From assembly GCA_900549745.1 (NCBI GenBank), contig URPJ01000003.1, positions 1-64,000 on the forward strand: a stretch of 64,000 nucleotides of DNA, written 5' to 3'. Positions 43,508 to 52,632 of the stretch are shown piece by piece (the stretch's first letter is position 1; every line of letters begins with the position of its first letter). The position numbers and the translations under genes are program-made. The notes under the pieces are model-generated. The model saw nothing but the letters and a program-made list of their open reading frames with translations. It searched no databases and was not told where the DNA came from. Source of the DNA: an uncultured Collinsella sp. (lineage in GTDB: Bacteria > Actinomycetota > Coriobacteriia > Coriobacteriales > Coriobacteriaceae).

Positions 43508-45280
43508 TTAGAGCGCCTCCTCATCGAGCGGAGCGGCCAAGGTGCCCTCGCCCGCAAGCGGCGACTTGTCGCGCCAGACGTTCTCGAACTGCTCCTTGTC
43601 GAGCACGTGGTCGCGCTTGGCGGCGACATCGGTCACCGTCACGCGATCGGTGCAGGAGTAGCACGGGTCGAGCGAGCCGACGATCAGCGCCGCGTCGCCC
43701 ACGGTGTTGCCGCGGAACATGTAGCGCAGGACCGGCCAGTTGCTGTACGTGGCGGCCTTGGCGCGCCAGCGGTAGCACTTCTGGTTATTGCCGAGCATGG
43801 CCCAGTGCACGTCCTCGCCGCGCGGCGCCTCGGTGGCGCCGATGGCGTACTTGTGCGGGGTGTACTCCCAATCCGTGGTGAGGATGGGGCCCGACGGGCA
43901 GTTCTCGAGCATGGTCTCGATCATGTCGATCGAATCGTAGACCTCCTGGATGCGGACGGCGGTACGGCCGAAGGCGTCGCAGGTGTCGGCCGTGGCGGCG
44001 TGCATCTTTTGGACGTCCGGATCGGCGTAGCCGTCGAAGGGATGGTCAAAGCGCACGTCGCGGGCATAGCCCGAGCCACGCATGAGCGGGCCGACCGGCG
44101 AGAAGTCGCGTGCAATCTTGCGGTCCAAGATGCCGATACCGCTCGTACGCTCAATAAAGTTGGGCGTGGAGAGCAGCACGTCGACGAGCTCCTGAACCTC
44201 GGAGCGCAGCTGGTGGATGGTCGTGAGCGTGGAGAGCTTCTGCTCAGCCAAAATGTCGCGACGCACGCCGCCAATCACGTTGAGGCCGTAGGTCTTGCGG
44301 TGACCGGAGAGCTTCTCGGCCAGGTCCATGGACTTCTCGCGGACGCGGAAGAACTGCTGGAAGCCGGAGTCGAAGCCCGTGTAGTGCGACGCCAGGCCAA
44401 TGTTGAGCAGATGCGAGTGCAGGCGCTCAACCTCGAGCATGATGGCGCGGATGTACTGGGCGCGCGGCGGGACATGGATGCCCTGAGCGCGCTCGACGGC
44501 CTCGGCGTAGGCCACCGAGTGGGCGCAGCCGCAGATGCCGCAGATGCGGTCGGCGAGGAACGTCACGGCGTCATAGTTCAGGCGCGTCTCGGCAACCTTC
44601 TCCATGCCGCGGTGCACGTAGAACAGACGGTAGTCGGCGTCGACGATCGTCTCGCCCTCAACGAACAGGCGGAAGTGGCCAGGCTCGTCGGAGGTAATGT
44701 GCAACGGGCCCATGGGAACGAGCGTCGTCTCCTTGCCCTTGGTATCGGCCAAGAACTCGTAGTTTTCCATGTCGCTCGCGGGAGCGGGACGGAAGCGGTA
44801 GTCCATGGAGTCCTTGCGCAGCGGGTACAGGCCGCTGGGCCAATCGTCGGGCAGCACCAGGCGACGACGATCGGGCAGACCCTCGGGGATCAGGCCGAAC
44901 ATATCGCGCAGCTCGCGCTCGCCCCACACGCAGGCGGGAACGAACGGCGTCACGGACGGGAACGTCATCTTGGCGGGATCGACCTCGGCACGCACGGTCA
45001 CCCAGCCGGGGTCCTCCCCCTCCATGGAGATGACGTAGTACACGGCATAACGGCCGCACAGGCTGCGCTCGTCGTTGCCGATGATCACGGGGATCCAGCC
45101 GTAGCGTTCGTAGTACAGGTAGTGGACGGCCTCGGGCAGCTTGTCCTGCTTGACGGTGATCGTCAGCTGGTCCTCGCACTGCCACTCGACCTTCTCGATG
45201 CAGCCCGGAACGGCGCGGCGCAGGGCCTCGACATGGCTCTCGCAGCGACGGGCATACACCTTGTTCTCAGTTTCAATCAT
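43508..45280 (-). CDS. hyfG: Formate hydrogenlyase large [NiFe]-hydrogenase subunit (HycE/HyfG)
   Basis: 590 residues. The N-terminal ~170 residues are the NuoC-like domain (CVWGERELRDMFGLIPEGLPDRRRLVLPDDWP) and the rest is the NuoD-like hydrogenase. The nickel ligands are in RICGICGCAHSVAYAE and in the C-terminal DPCYSCTDR. About 44 residues follow that Arg, consistent with a cleavable tail processed by the encoded HycI. All nickel ligands are cysteine, with no UGA. This group 4 enzyme evolves H2 on the cytoplasmic side of the membrane. Confidence 0.95.
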   Translation of the reverse strand: MIETENKVYARRCESHVEALRRAVPGCIEKVEWQCEDQLTITVKQDKLPEAVHYLYYERYGWIPVIIGNDERSLCGRYAVYYVISMEGEDPGWVTVRAEVDPAKMTFPSVTPFVPACVWGERELRDMFGLIPEGLPDRRRLVLPDDWPSGLYPLRKDSMDYRFRPAPASDMENYEFLADTKGKETTLVPMGPLHITSDEPGHFRLFVEGETIVDADYRLFYVHRGMEKVAETRLNYDAVTFLADRICGICGCAHSVAYAEAVERAQGIHVPPRAQYIRAIMLEVERLHSHLLNIGLASHYTGFDSGFQQFFRVREKSMDLAEKLSGHRKTYGLNVIGGVRRDILAEQKLSTLTTIHQLRSEVQELVDVLLSTPNFIERTSGIGILDRKIARDFSPVGPLMRGSGYARDVRFDHPFDGYADPDVQKMHAATADTCDAFGRTAVRIQEVYDSIDMIETMLENCPSGPILTTDWEYTPHKYAIGATEAPRGEDVHWAMLGNNQKCYRWRAKAATYSNWPVLRYMFRGNTVGDAALIVGSLDPCYSCTDRVTVTDVAAKRDHVLDKEQFENVWRDKSPLAGEGTLAAPLDEEAL

Positions 45281-45283
45281 TCG

Positions 45284-46843
45284 TTACTCCACCTCGCTCT
45301 GAGCGGTCTCGGTACCGAACACAGCGCGGTACATCGGCGTCGCGTGAAGTTCCTCGGTGCTCTGCTCGAGCACGATGCCGGTAGCGGTCTCCACACCGTG
45401 CACGAGGGGCAGCGGGGTGGCAATGCCAAACCACAAGATCATGACAGCCAGGATGATTTCGGGGATAAGCATGAGCGCCGGGGCCTCATGCTTGCCCATG
45501 CCCTGGGGCGCATGGCCGAATACCGACTTGAGTGCGATACGGGTGAGCGCGGAGATGGCCACGGTAAGACCGAGGGCGACCACGACGACCAGCCACATGG
45601 GACCGGCGGTAACACCGGCGACAAAAGTCAGGAACTCAGAGATGAACATGCCAAAGGGCGGGAAGGCGGCAAGGCCGAGCAGCGCCAGGATGGCGAGCGC
45701 GGCGGTTGCGGGCGCAACCTCGACGACGCCCTGGATCTTGGCCAGGCTACGCGTGCCAAAGGCGTGCTGGATGTTGCCGGACACGCAGAAGGCAAGCGTC
45801 TTGGTAAAGCCGTGGAACACGCAGTGCAGCAGGGCCGCGGCGATACCCAGCGGGCCACCGATACCCAGGCACAGGGCGATAACGCCCACGTTCTCCACAG
45901 ACGAGTACGCAAAGCGGCGCTTGAGGTCGTCCTGGCGAAACATCGAGAGTGCCGCCACCAAAATGGACAGCGTGCCGACGATCAACAGCAGAAGTTGCGG
46001 ATACTCGGCACCCACGGCCTGGATGGTAAAGCCGTAGAAGCGCATGATCACAAGCATGGCACACTTAAGCAGAACACCCGAGAGCAGGGCCGAGACAGGA
46101 CTCGGAGCCTGAGAGTGGGCATCGGGCAGCCAAGTGTGCATGGGGAACAGGCCGGCCTTGGTGCCAAAGCCGATCACGATAAACGCAAAGGCGAGGCGCA
46201 TGAGCGTCGGGTCGAACTGGTTGGCATACGGCAGCACGCACGACAGGAACGCGGCCTCGTGGGCGTTGGGAATCACGTCGGCGGCGTTGGCGTAGATCAG
46301 CAGCGTACCGAACAGGCCGAAGGCCACGCCGGCGGTGCAGACCATCGCATACTTCCAAGAAGCCTCGAGGGCCGTCTTGTTCTTGTAGATACCCACGAGG
46401 AACACGGTGGAAAGCGTGGTTGCCTCCACGGCGGCCCACGTGAGGATCATGTTGTTGGACAGGCACGCGAGCAGCATGGTGAACACAAACAGGCTAAACA
46501 GCGCAAAATACTGCTTGGCGCGCTCGGCGGGCATGGAGCCCTCCTCGATATCGGCCTTTACATAGGGCAGCGAGAACAGCCCCGTAAGAAAACCGATAAA
46601 GCCGATGAGCAGCACAAAGATGGCGCCCAGCGAATCGAGGTGGAACCACAGGCCAAGAGCGCTCGCGGTTTCGCCGCTCATAAGGACGTCGCCGGCCGTC
46701 ATAATCGACAGCACCAGGACGGCTGCGACGGAGACCAGGTTGAGACCGGCAAACACGTTATAGGACGTGTTCTTGGGCAAAAACGCCATGACCAGCGAGA
46801 ACACCAAAGGAGTCGCGAGCAGGGCGAGAATCAACGTTTCCAT
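45284..46843 (-). CDS. hyfF: Membrane antiporter-like subunit of formate hydrogenlyase (HyfF type)
   Basis: 519 residues and about 14 membrane segments. The proton-translocating NuoL/M/N core is evident in WAAVEATTLSTVFLVGIYKNKTALEASWKYAMVC (Glu and Lys in membrane), GTKAGLFPMHTWLPDAHSQAPSPVSALLSGVLLK and RRFAYSSVENVGVIALCLGIGG. Together with the similar 47514-48971 gene it is an extra module absent from the smaller FHL-1 (Hyc) complex. It is expected to pump H+ or Na+ when formate oxidation is coupled to H2 formation. Confidence 0.9.
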   Translation of the reverse strand: METLILALLATPLVFSLVMAFLPKNTSYNVFAGLNLVSVAAVLVLSIMTAGDVLMSGETASALGLWFHLDSLGAIFVLLIGFIGFLTGLFSLPYVKADIEEGSMPAERAKQYFALFSLFVFTMLLACLSNNMILTWAAVEATTLSTVFLVGIYKNKTALEASWKYAMVCTAGVAFGLFGTLLIYANAADVIPNAHEAAFLSCVLPYANQFDPTLMRLAFAFIVIGFGTKAGLFPMHTWLPDAHSQAPSPVSALLSGVLLKCAMLVIMRFYGFTIQAVGAEYPQLLLLIVGTLSILVAALSMFRQDDLKRRFAYSSVENVGVIALCLGIGGPLGIAAALLHCVFHGFTKTLAFCVSGNIQHAFGTRSLAKIQGVVEVAPATAALAILALLGLAAFPPFGMFISEFLTFVAGVTAGPMWLVVVVALGLTVAISALTRIALKSVFGHAPQGMGKHEAPALMLIPEIILAVMILWFGIATPLPLVHGVETATGIVLEQSTEELHATPMYRAVFGTETAQSEVE

Positions 46844-46846
46844 GGA

Positions 46847-47500
46847 CTACCCCCTCAGCTCGGACAGGTCGCGCGCATCGAGCGAGTGGGAGTCGTCCCA
46901 AATGCGACGCACGACGATGGACATGATGATGACGGCAAAGATGGCGTCGGTGGCGATACCGATCTCGATGATCTCGGGAGCGGTGGGGGCCAAAAGCGCG
47001 AGCGTCACGTGGCTGCCGTTTTCCATAAGGCAGTATCCAAAGATCTGCTTCATGATGTTGCGCTGCGAGATGATGCAGGTGAGGCCCACGAAGAAGTGAG
47101 CGAAGCTAATAGCGAGCGCAGGCGTTGCGACCTCGGCCGTGGGCAGGCTGATCTGCGTCACAACGGCAAAGCAGATCGCGACCTCGACGGCGATGATGTA
47201 GATGGCCCACGCGGGCTTAAGGCCGGCCTTGAGCGATGCGTCGCTCGGCTCGCCCATCTTCTTGTATGCGCGGTTGAGGATGTAAGGGACCAGGACGACC
47301 TTAGTGATAAAGGCAGATCCGGCCCACATAAGCAGCTCCTGCGCACCGGTAGTAGCACCGAGCGTAGCGAGCAGTCCCACGAGCACCAGCGACTGCACCG
47401 CATACCAGCGAATGGCGTGCTTGATGTTCTTGGAGACGACCACCATGGTGGACGTGACGATCAGAAGGCCGCCAAGGATGTTGACGATCGAATAACCCAT
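46847..47500 (-). CDS. hyfE: Membrane subunit of formate hydrogenlyase (HyfE type)
   Basis: 217 residues with six hydrophobic segments, starting MGYSIVNILGGLLIVTSTMVVVSKN. It resembles HyfE, with a NuoK-like second half (LMENGSHVTLALLAPTAPEIIEIGIATDAIFAVIIMSIVV, the conserved Glu in membrane). It probably forms the small ion channel subunit between the antiporter-like units. Three bases separate it from hyfF. Confidence 0.85.
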   Translation of the reverse strand: MGYSIVNILGGLLIVTSTMVVVSKNIKHAIRWYAVQSLVLVGLLATLGATTGAQELLMWAGSAFITKVVLVPYILNRAYKKMGEPSDASLKAGLKPAWAIYIIAVEVAICFAVVTQISLPTAEVATPALAISFAHFFVGLTCIISQRNIMKQIFGYCLMENGSHVTLALLAPTAPEIIEIGIATDAIFAVIIMSIVVRRIWDDSHSLDARDLSELRG

Positions 47501-47513
47501 GTCGTTCTACCTC

Positions 47514-48971
47514 CTAACCGATCCAGCTGGCCGAAAGCGGGCCGCTGACGATGACCATGATGATGAGCACGATGAACACGAACGCCATCGCGCGGGGAAG
47601 CGGGGCTCCCGCAGCGACCTCGTCGCTCGGCTCGCCGGGCAGGCAATAGCCCATCCACTTGAGGAACCAGGCGAAGGTGGCGACGGTCTCGGCGACCATG
47701 ATGCACACGAGCACCAGGATCGCGACGTTGCCGGCACCCACAGAGAAGCCGCCGGCGATAATCTGGAACTTCGAGAAGAACGTGTTCATGGGCGGCACGC
47801 CGGCAATAGCGAGCGCGGCGACACCGAAGCCCACGCCCGAGATCGGGTACTTCTTTACGATGCCGCGAAGCTTGGGCAGCATACGCGTGCCGAGCGTAAA
47901 GGAGAACGAACCGGCGATCAGGAAGAACAGCGTCTTGGCGAAAGCGTGGTTAAAGATGTGGCAGACGGCGCCATCGAAGGCGAGCTGGCTGCCAAAGACC
48001 GAAAGGCCCAGACCAAAGAACACATAGGAGAGCTGGGCGATCGTGGAAAAGGCCAGCAGACGCTTCATGTCCTTTTGCGGCAGGTACATAAGGAAGCCAA
48101 AGAGCATGGTGACCATGGCGTCGATAATGGCGACCCAACCCACGATCTCGGGGATCTCGCCGGCAGAGACGAGTGCACGCGCGAACACGCACACGCCGAC
48201 CTTGACCATCGAGGCGCCATGCAGATAGGCCGAAACAGGCGTCGGCGCCTCCATGGCCGAAGGCAGCCACATGTACATGGGGACCTGCGCGGACTTGGCC
48301 CAAGCGGCAAAGAGCACCAGCAGAAGGACGATAGCCTTGAGCTTGGCGTCGAGGCCGGCAATCGCGGTGATGGCGAAGGTGCCGGTGTGGGCAAACACGA
48401 TGGCAGCACCCAGATACAGGCCGAGCGCACCGATATGCGTGATGATCAGGGCCTTCATGCCGGCCTTCTTGGCCGTAGGCGACATGTAGTAGCTGATCAG
48501 GCCCCAAGAGCAGGCACCCGTGATCTCAAAGAACACGAGCTGGCCCAAAAGGGTCGAGCTGTACACGAGGCCGGCCATGGCACCGATGAAGGTCGCGAGG
48601 TACGCGTAGAAGCGACGACGCGGTGCGTCGGGATGCTCACGGTTATTCTCGCTCATATAGGGAATCGAATAGATCACGACAAGCAGGCCGATACCCACAA
48701 AGGCGGGCGCGAGCAGCGTGCTCATGCGATCGAAGGTGAATCCCATGACGAGGGTCTGCCCAAACGAGATCAGGGGGACCTGAGTGTCGGGCATGCCGGC
48801 GCCAGCGAAATTCGCGGCGAGGGCGATGGTGCAGACCGTCGAGACGGCGGCACCCAAAACGCTGAACCACTTGGCGTACGGACGGGGGAACAGGGCGACG
48901 AGCACCGAGGCCACCATCGGGGCCGCGATAGCGACCAAGCCGAGAAGGGACAGACTGACTGCAAATGACAT
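47514..48971 (-). CDS. hyfD: Membrane antiporter-like subunit of formate hydrogenlyase (HyfD type)
   Basis: 485 residues and about 14 membrane segments of the NuoL/M/N family. Key sequences are FFEITGACSWGLISYYMSPTAKKAGMKALIITHIGALG, AAWAKSAQVPMYMWLPSAMEAPTPVSAYLHGASMVKVGV and RLLAFSTIAQLSYVFFGLGL, with the conserved Glu, Lys and His of the proton path. It is the second extra antiporter-like subunit, marking the complex as Hyf/FHL-2 type. It lies between hyfC and hyfE as in the E. coli hyf operon. Confidence 0.88.
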   Translation of the reverse strand: MSFAVSLSLLGLVAIAAPMVASVLVALFPRPYAKWFSVLGAAVSTVCTIALAANFAGAGMPDTQVPLISFGQTLVMGFTFDRMSTLLAPAFVGIGLLVVIYSIPYMSENNREHPDAPRRRFYAYLATFIGAMAGLVYSSTLLGQLVFFEITGACSWGLISYYMSPTAKKAGMKALIITHIGALGLYLGAAIVFAHTGTFAITAIAGLDAKLKAIVLLLVLFAAWAKSAQVPMYMWLPSAMEAPTPVSAYLHGASMVKVGVCVFARALVSAGEIPEIVGWVAIIDAMVTMLFGFLMYLPQKDMKRLLAFSTIAQLSYVFFGLGLSVFGSQLAFDGAVCHIFNHAFAKTLFFLIAGSFSFTLGTRMLPKLRGIVKKYPISGVGFGVAALAIAGVPPMNTFFSKFQIIAGGFSVGAGNVAILVLVCIMVAETVATFAWFLKWMGYCLPGEPSDEVAAGAPLPRAMAFVFIVLIIMVIVSGPLSASWIG

Positions 48972-48986
48972 TGTTTCTCCCTTCTC

Positions 48987-49913
48987 CTACACGCCGACGA
49001 CCACGAAGACAAACGCCAGAACGGCGATCCCCACGACGGCCCAGGTCTGATTGCCAAGCACCTTAAAACGCGAGCGCGAGCAGGAGTTCTCGATCACGCC
49101 GCATACGACAAAGTCGATCAGGCACTTCACCAGGAAGATGACTGCACCCAGAACGGCGGCTGCGCCTACGGTTGCGGGCTCGCCCCAGGGGACGAAGATC
49201 GCGCAGAACCAGGCGACGACCAGGACCTGCTTCATGGACATGGCGAGCTTGGCCATCGCAAGCGACGGGCCGGAAAGCTCGGCGAGCGGGCCTTCCTGAA
49301 GCTCCTGCTCTGCCTCGGCCTGGTCAAACGGCAGCTTGCCGAGCTCCATGTAGCAGGCAATCGCAAAGGCGATGCCGGCGAGGATCACGGCGACCGGCGC
49401 GTCGATGGCGCCCGTCATGATGTGCTGACCCATGGTGGCGATGTCGGTGGAGCCGCACACCAAGGCGGCGGCAAACAGCGCCAGCAGCATGGACGGCTCG
49501 ATGAGCACGCTCATGAGCAGCTCGCGGACGCCGCCGATACCGGCGTAGGCGTTGGACGAATCCACACCGCAGAGGGCGAAGAAGAAACGGGCGAGCGCCA
49601 GGCTGTACATGATGGTAATGGCGTCACCAAAGACCGGGATGGGGCTTTGTGCCGTAAAGAGCGGCAGACCCATCGCGAGCATAAAGGCGACGGCGAAGAA
49701 CAGCGGCGGCATGATGCGCAGCGCAAAGCTCGCATCCTCGCTCTGGGACTCGGGGCGCGCAAAGAGCTTGGCCAGGTCGCGGTAGTCCTGCATGATGCTG
49801 GGGCCGCGACGGTTGTGCATCTTGGCGCGGATCACGCGGCCGAGACCGGAGAAGAACGGTGCGACGGCCATGACGACCACGCCCTGCAGAACGGCAAGTA
49901 CGATGTTGTTCAT
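48987..49913 (-). CDS. hyfC: Membrane anchor subunit of formate hydrogenlyase (NuoH-like, HycD/HyfC)
   Basis: 308 residues and eight membrane segments. NuoH-family signatures include GRVIRAKMHNRRGPSIMQDYRDLAKLF near the N-terminus and ELGKLPFDQAEAEQELQEGPLAELSGP, the acidic loop that contacts the hydrogenase. It couples the peripheral hydrogenase to the antiporter-like subunits. Twelve to fifteen bases separate it from its neighbours. Confidence 0.92.
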   Translation of the reverse strand: MNNIVLAVLQGVVVMAVAPFFSGLGRVIRAKMHNRRGPSIMQDYRDLAKLFARPESQSEDASFALRIMPPLFFAVAFMLAMGLPLFTAQSPIPVFGDAITIMYSLALARFFFALCGVDSSNAYAGIGGVRELLMSVLIEPSMLLALFAAALVCGSTDIATMGQHIMTGAIDAPVAVILAGIAFAIACYMELGKLPFDQAEAEQELQEGPLAELSGPSLAMAKLAMSMKQVLVVAWFCAIFVPWGEPATVGAAAVLGAVIFLVKCLIDFVVCGVIENSCSRSRFKVLGNQTWAVVGIAVLAFVFVVVGV

Positions 49914-49925
49914 GCTCTCCCCTCC

Positions 49926-51944
49926 TTAACCCATTTGCACGGCGAGCACGAGGAACACCACGAGTGCCGCGACGATGTAGCAGATATAGATGCTGTAGTT
50001 GCCGCCCTCGAGCTTAGTCGCGAGATCGGCGAGCTTCTCGACACCCTTATGCGGGGCATCGACGAGAACCTTGTCGGGTACGGGCTCCACAGCCTCGGCC
50101 ACACCGGTGAGCTTCTGGAAGAAGTGCGCGATGGACCAGCAGACGGCCGTGCAGCGGTCGCGCAGCGTGTAGAGCGGCTGCATAAACCAGGACACCTCGG
50201 AGGCAAAGGTCGTGGCCACGACGGGCATATGCTCGTTGGGAGCATAGCCGCATGCCCACGGCTGGGACTTCTGCACCTTGCCGACGGTCTTGAGCTTGCG
50301 ATAGCCGCAGGCAAGGCCGACAAGCACCACGAGCGCAATGGCGATCGCGGGCGTGGAGGTGGCAGCGCCGGAGTACTGGTTCATGAGCTCCATGCCCTCG
50401 GCGGCAAACACGCCACCGTACGGATGCAGCACGGACGCGGCGACATCGACCAGCACGGGCGCGATCACGGGAGCGCCAATGCCCAGCACGACGCAGATGG
50501 CCGCGAGCAGGCCCTGCGCAAACACCATGGGGGCAGGAACCTCCTTGGCATTGGACGCGGCCTCGGAGCGGGGCGCGGAGGCAAAGGAGACGCCATAGGC
50601 CTTGACGAAGCACGTGACGGCCAGTGCGCCGGTAATTGCGAGCGCGACGGCAGCGAACACGGCCACGATCATGACGGCCTTGTCGCCCTGCATGGCAGCG
50701 TTAAACAGCGACTGGTAGGTAAACCACTCGGACACAAATCCGTTGAAGGGCGGGATGGCCGAGATGGCAAGCGCGCCAATAAGGAAGCAGATGGCCGTTG
50801 CCGGCATACGACGGAACAGGCCGCCCATCTTCTCCATATTGCGCGTACCCGTGGAGTACAGCAGCGCACCGGCGCCCAAGAACAGCTCGCCCTTAAACAT
50901 CGCGTGGTTAAACGTGTGGTAGAGGGCGGCCATCAGAGCCAGGACGGCGATGCCGACCGAGTTGAGCGCCATGGCGGCCATGGAGGCGCCGACGCCGAGC
51001 AGAATGATGCCGATGTTCTCGACGGAGTGATAGGCCAGCAGGCGCTTGATGTCATGCTCCTGCAGGGCGAAGGCCACGCCGAGGACCGACGAGATCGCAC
51101 CGAAGACCATGACCATAAGACCCCACCAGACCTGAACGCCAGAGGCGGAGAGCAGGTCGAGGCCCACCTTGAGGATACCGAAGATACCGATCTTGATCAT
51201 GCCGCCGGACATGAGGGCCGACACGTTGGACGGCGCCTCGGGATGCGCCTTGGGCAGCCAGCCGTGCAGCGGGATGATACCGGCCTTGGCGCCAAAGCCA
51301 AAGAAGGCGAGCACGAAGCACACGGATGCGACCGCGGGGCTAAACTGCGTAGCGCGGAAATCCGCAAAGGCAAACGAGCCGCCGGCGAAGTTGGTCATGG
51401 TGAGGAAGCTCGCCATGATGAGCACAAAGCCCACGTGCGCGATCACAAAGTAGAGCCAACCGCCATGGATGGAGTTCTCGTTCTCCTCGATCACGACCAG
51501 GAAGTACGAGGTCAGCGACATGAGCTCAAAGGCGACCAGGAACCAAAACACGTTGTCGCCGGTGATGACGAGCATCATGGACGCCACGAAGGTGTTAAAG
51601 AAGAAGCCGGCGCGGCCCTTTTTGCCCGGGTACTCATCAAAGTAGTTGAGACCGTAGATTGAACCGGCAAACGCGAGCACCGAGATGAGCGCCACGAACA
51701 GGCCGGACAGCTGGTTGAGCAGCAGCTGGAAATGGGCAAACGGGAAGAACACGATGGTGTCGACCGACGTGACATCGCCCAGCACGGCCTGGATACCGGC
51801 CACAAACGAAAGCACCGCGGCGACGGCGCCGATTAGGCAGCCGGCGGTCTTGGCGGCGTTATCGGCCTTGATCAGCAGAACCGAGGCGAGCGCACCGATG
51901 CACGAGACGGCAAGCGATGCGATAAACAGCGTCATGCTATCCAT
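49926..51944 (-). CDS. hyfB: Membrane antiporter-like subunit of formate hydrogenlyase (HycC/HyfB)
   Basis: 672 residues, the longest membrane subunit, with about 16 segments and the extended C-terminal region of HycC/HyfB. Core motifs are FLVAFELMSLTSYFLVVIEENE, FGAKAGIIPLHGWLPKAHPEAPSNVSALMSGGMIKIG and RLLAYHSVENIGIILLGVGAS. The C-terminal part (LKTVGKVQKSQPWACGYAPNEHMPVVATTFASEVSWFMQPL) is characteristic of this subunit. Its start overlaps the end of the ferredoxin gene by eight bases. Confidence 0.93.
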   Translation of the reverse strand: MDSMTLFIASLAVSCIGALASVLLIKADNAAKTAGCLIGAVAAVLSFVAGIQAVLGDVTSVDTIVFFPFAHFQLLLNQLSGLFVALISVLAFAGSIYGLNYFDEYPGKKGRAGFFFNTFVASMMLVITGDNVFWFLVAFELMSLTSYFLVVIEENENSIHGGWLYFVIAHVGFVLIMASFLTMTNFAGGSFAFADFRATQFSPAVASVCFVLAFFGFGAKAGIIPLHGWLPKAHPEAPSNVSALMSGGMIKIGIFGILKVGLDLLSASGVQVWWGLMVMVFGAISSVLGVAFALQEHDIKRLLAYHSVENIGIILLGVGASMAAMALNSVGIAVLALMAALYHTFNHAMFKGELFLGAGALLYSTGTRNMEKMGGLFRRMPATAICFLIGALAISAIPPFNGFVSEWFTYQSLFNAAMQGDKAVMIVAVFAAVALAITGALAVTCFVKAYGVSFASAPRSEAASNAKEVPAPMVFAQGLLAAICVVLGIGAPVIAPVLVDVAASVLHPYGGVFAAEGMELMNQYSGAATSTPAIAIALVVLVGLACGYRKLKTVGKVQKSQPWACGYAPNEHMPVVATTFASEVSWFMQPLYTLRDRCTAVCWSIAHFFQKLTGVAEAVEPVPDKVLVDAPHKGVEKLADLATKLEGGNYSIYICYIVAALVVFLVLAVQMG

Positions 51945-52554
51945 TGTTTACGCTCCCTTCTGCTTTCTCGGACAGGCCCTGGGCCACAGCGGTAACGTCG
52001 ACGACCGGACCGTTTTCGATCGAGCGCAGGCGCTTGGCCTCGTCGAGCTCGCGATCGGCCGCGCCGCCCATGACGGTCAGCGCCTTGGTGGGGCACGCCG
52101 CCACACAATGCGGGCCGTCCGGATCGAAGGCGCACAGGTCGCACTTGACAGCGCAGGTGTACTGGCCAGGAGCCCACGTAAGCAGGCTGCTCAGGGACTT
52201 AGGATACGAAGGCGTCGGGTCGCACATGCCTGCGACACCGGCGATAGACGTGCCATCGGGATGGATGGCTCCGAAGGGGCACGCGATGGCGCACAGCCTG
52301 CACCCGATGCACTCCTGCTCCTTGACGTGGATGCGGTCGCCATCGTGCTCGATGGCATTCACCGGGCAGACCTCGGCGCAGGGGGCACCCTCGCAATGGT
52401 GGCAGGCAAGGGCGGCCGAAATACCGCCGGTCTTCACGAGCGCCAGGCGCGGCGTATCCTGAAGACCCTGCATCCGGTGGGCGTCGGCACAGGCGGACTG
52501 GCATGTTCCGCAGCCGATGCACCTCTCCGGGTTGATGTCGATGAAGCGGTTCAT
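51937..52554 (-). CDS. hyfA: Electron-transfer ferredoxin subunit of formate hydrogenlyase (HycB/HyfA)
   Basis: 205 residues from the ATG at 52554 (MNRFIDINPERCIGCGTCQSACA), preceded by GAAAGGAA; a GTG six bases upstream is less likely. Four [4Fe-4S] clusters are indicated by CIGCGTCQSACADAH, CHHCEGAPCAEVCP, CIGCRLCAIACPFG and the split CDLCAFDPDGPHCVAACP. It carries electrons from FdhF to the hydrogenase. A strong hairpin separates it from fdhF upstream. The first Fe-S protein of the operon (54930-55448) is a close paralogue. Confidence 0.92.
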   Translation of the reverse strand: MNRFIDINPERCIGCGTCQSACADAHRMQGLQDTPRLALVKTGGISAALACHHCEGAPCAEVCPVNAIEHDGDRIHVKEQECIGCRLCAIACPFGAIHPDGTSIAGVAGMCDPTPSYPKSLSSLLTWAPGQYTCAVKCDLCAFDPDGPHCVAACPTKALTVMGGAADRELDEAKRLRSIENGPVVDVTAVAQGLSEKAEGSVNNG

Positions 52555-52576
52555 CCCCACTTCCTTTCAAAATAAC

Positions 52577-52611
52577 GGGCCGGGCTCCCGAACGTACGGG
52601 ACGCCCGGCCC
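52577..52611 (-). terminator. Hairpin between fdhF and hyfA, possible attenuator
   Basis: GGGCCGGGC-TCCCG (52577-52590) pairs with CGGGA-C-GCCCGGCCC (52597-52611), a 14-bp GC-rich stem with one bulged C and a six-base loop. On the minus strand it is followed by GTTATTTTG. It would let fdhF and hydN be made in excess over the membrane complex, or protect the fdhF mRNA 3' end. Confidence 0.65.
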
Positions 52612-52632
52612 AAAAAGCCAACGAGAACGGGA

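Noticed and set aside
44275..44600. Selenocysteine in the hydrogenase large subunit
   Set aside because: Both nickel-binding motifs (RICGICGC and DPCYSC) are encoded with ordinary cysteine codons and no in-frame TGA occurs in the gene.
43310..47548. Plus-strand open frame of 1412 codons opposite the hyf genes
   Set aside because: It is antisense to well-recognised hyfH, hyfG, hyfF and hyfE, is rich in His/Gln/Gly/Asp as expected from the complement of GC-rich codons, and has no family features.
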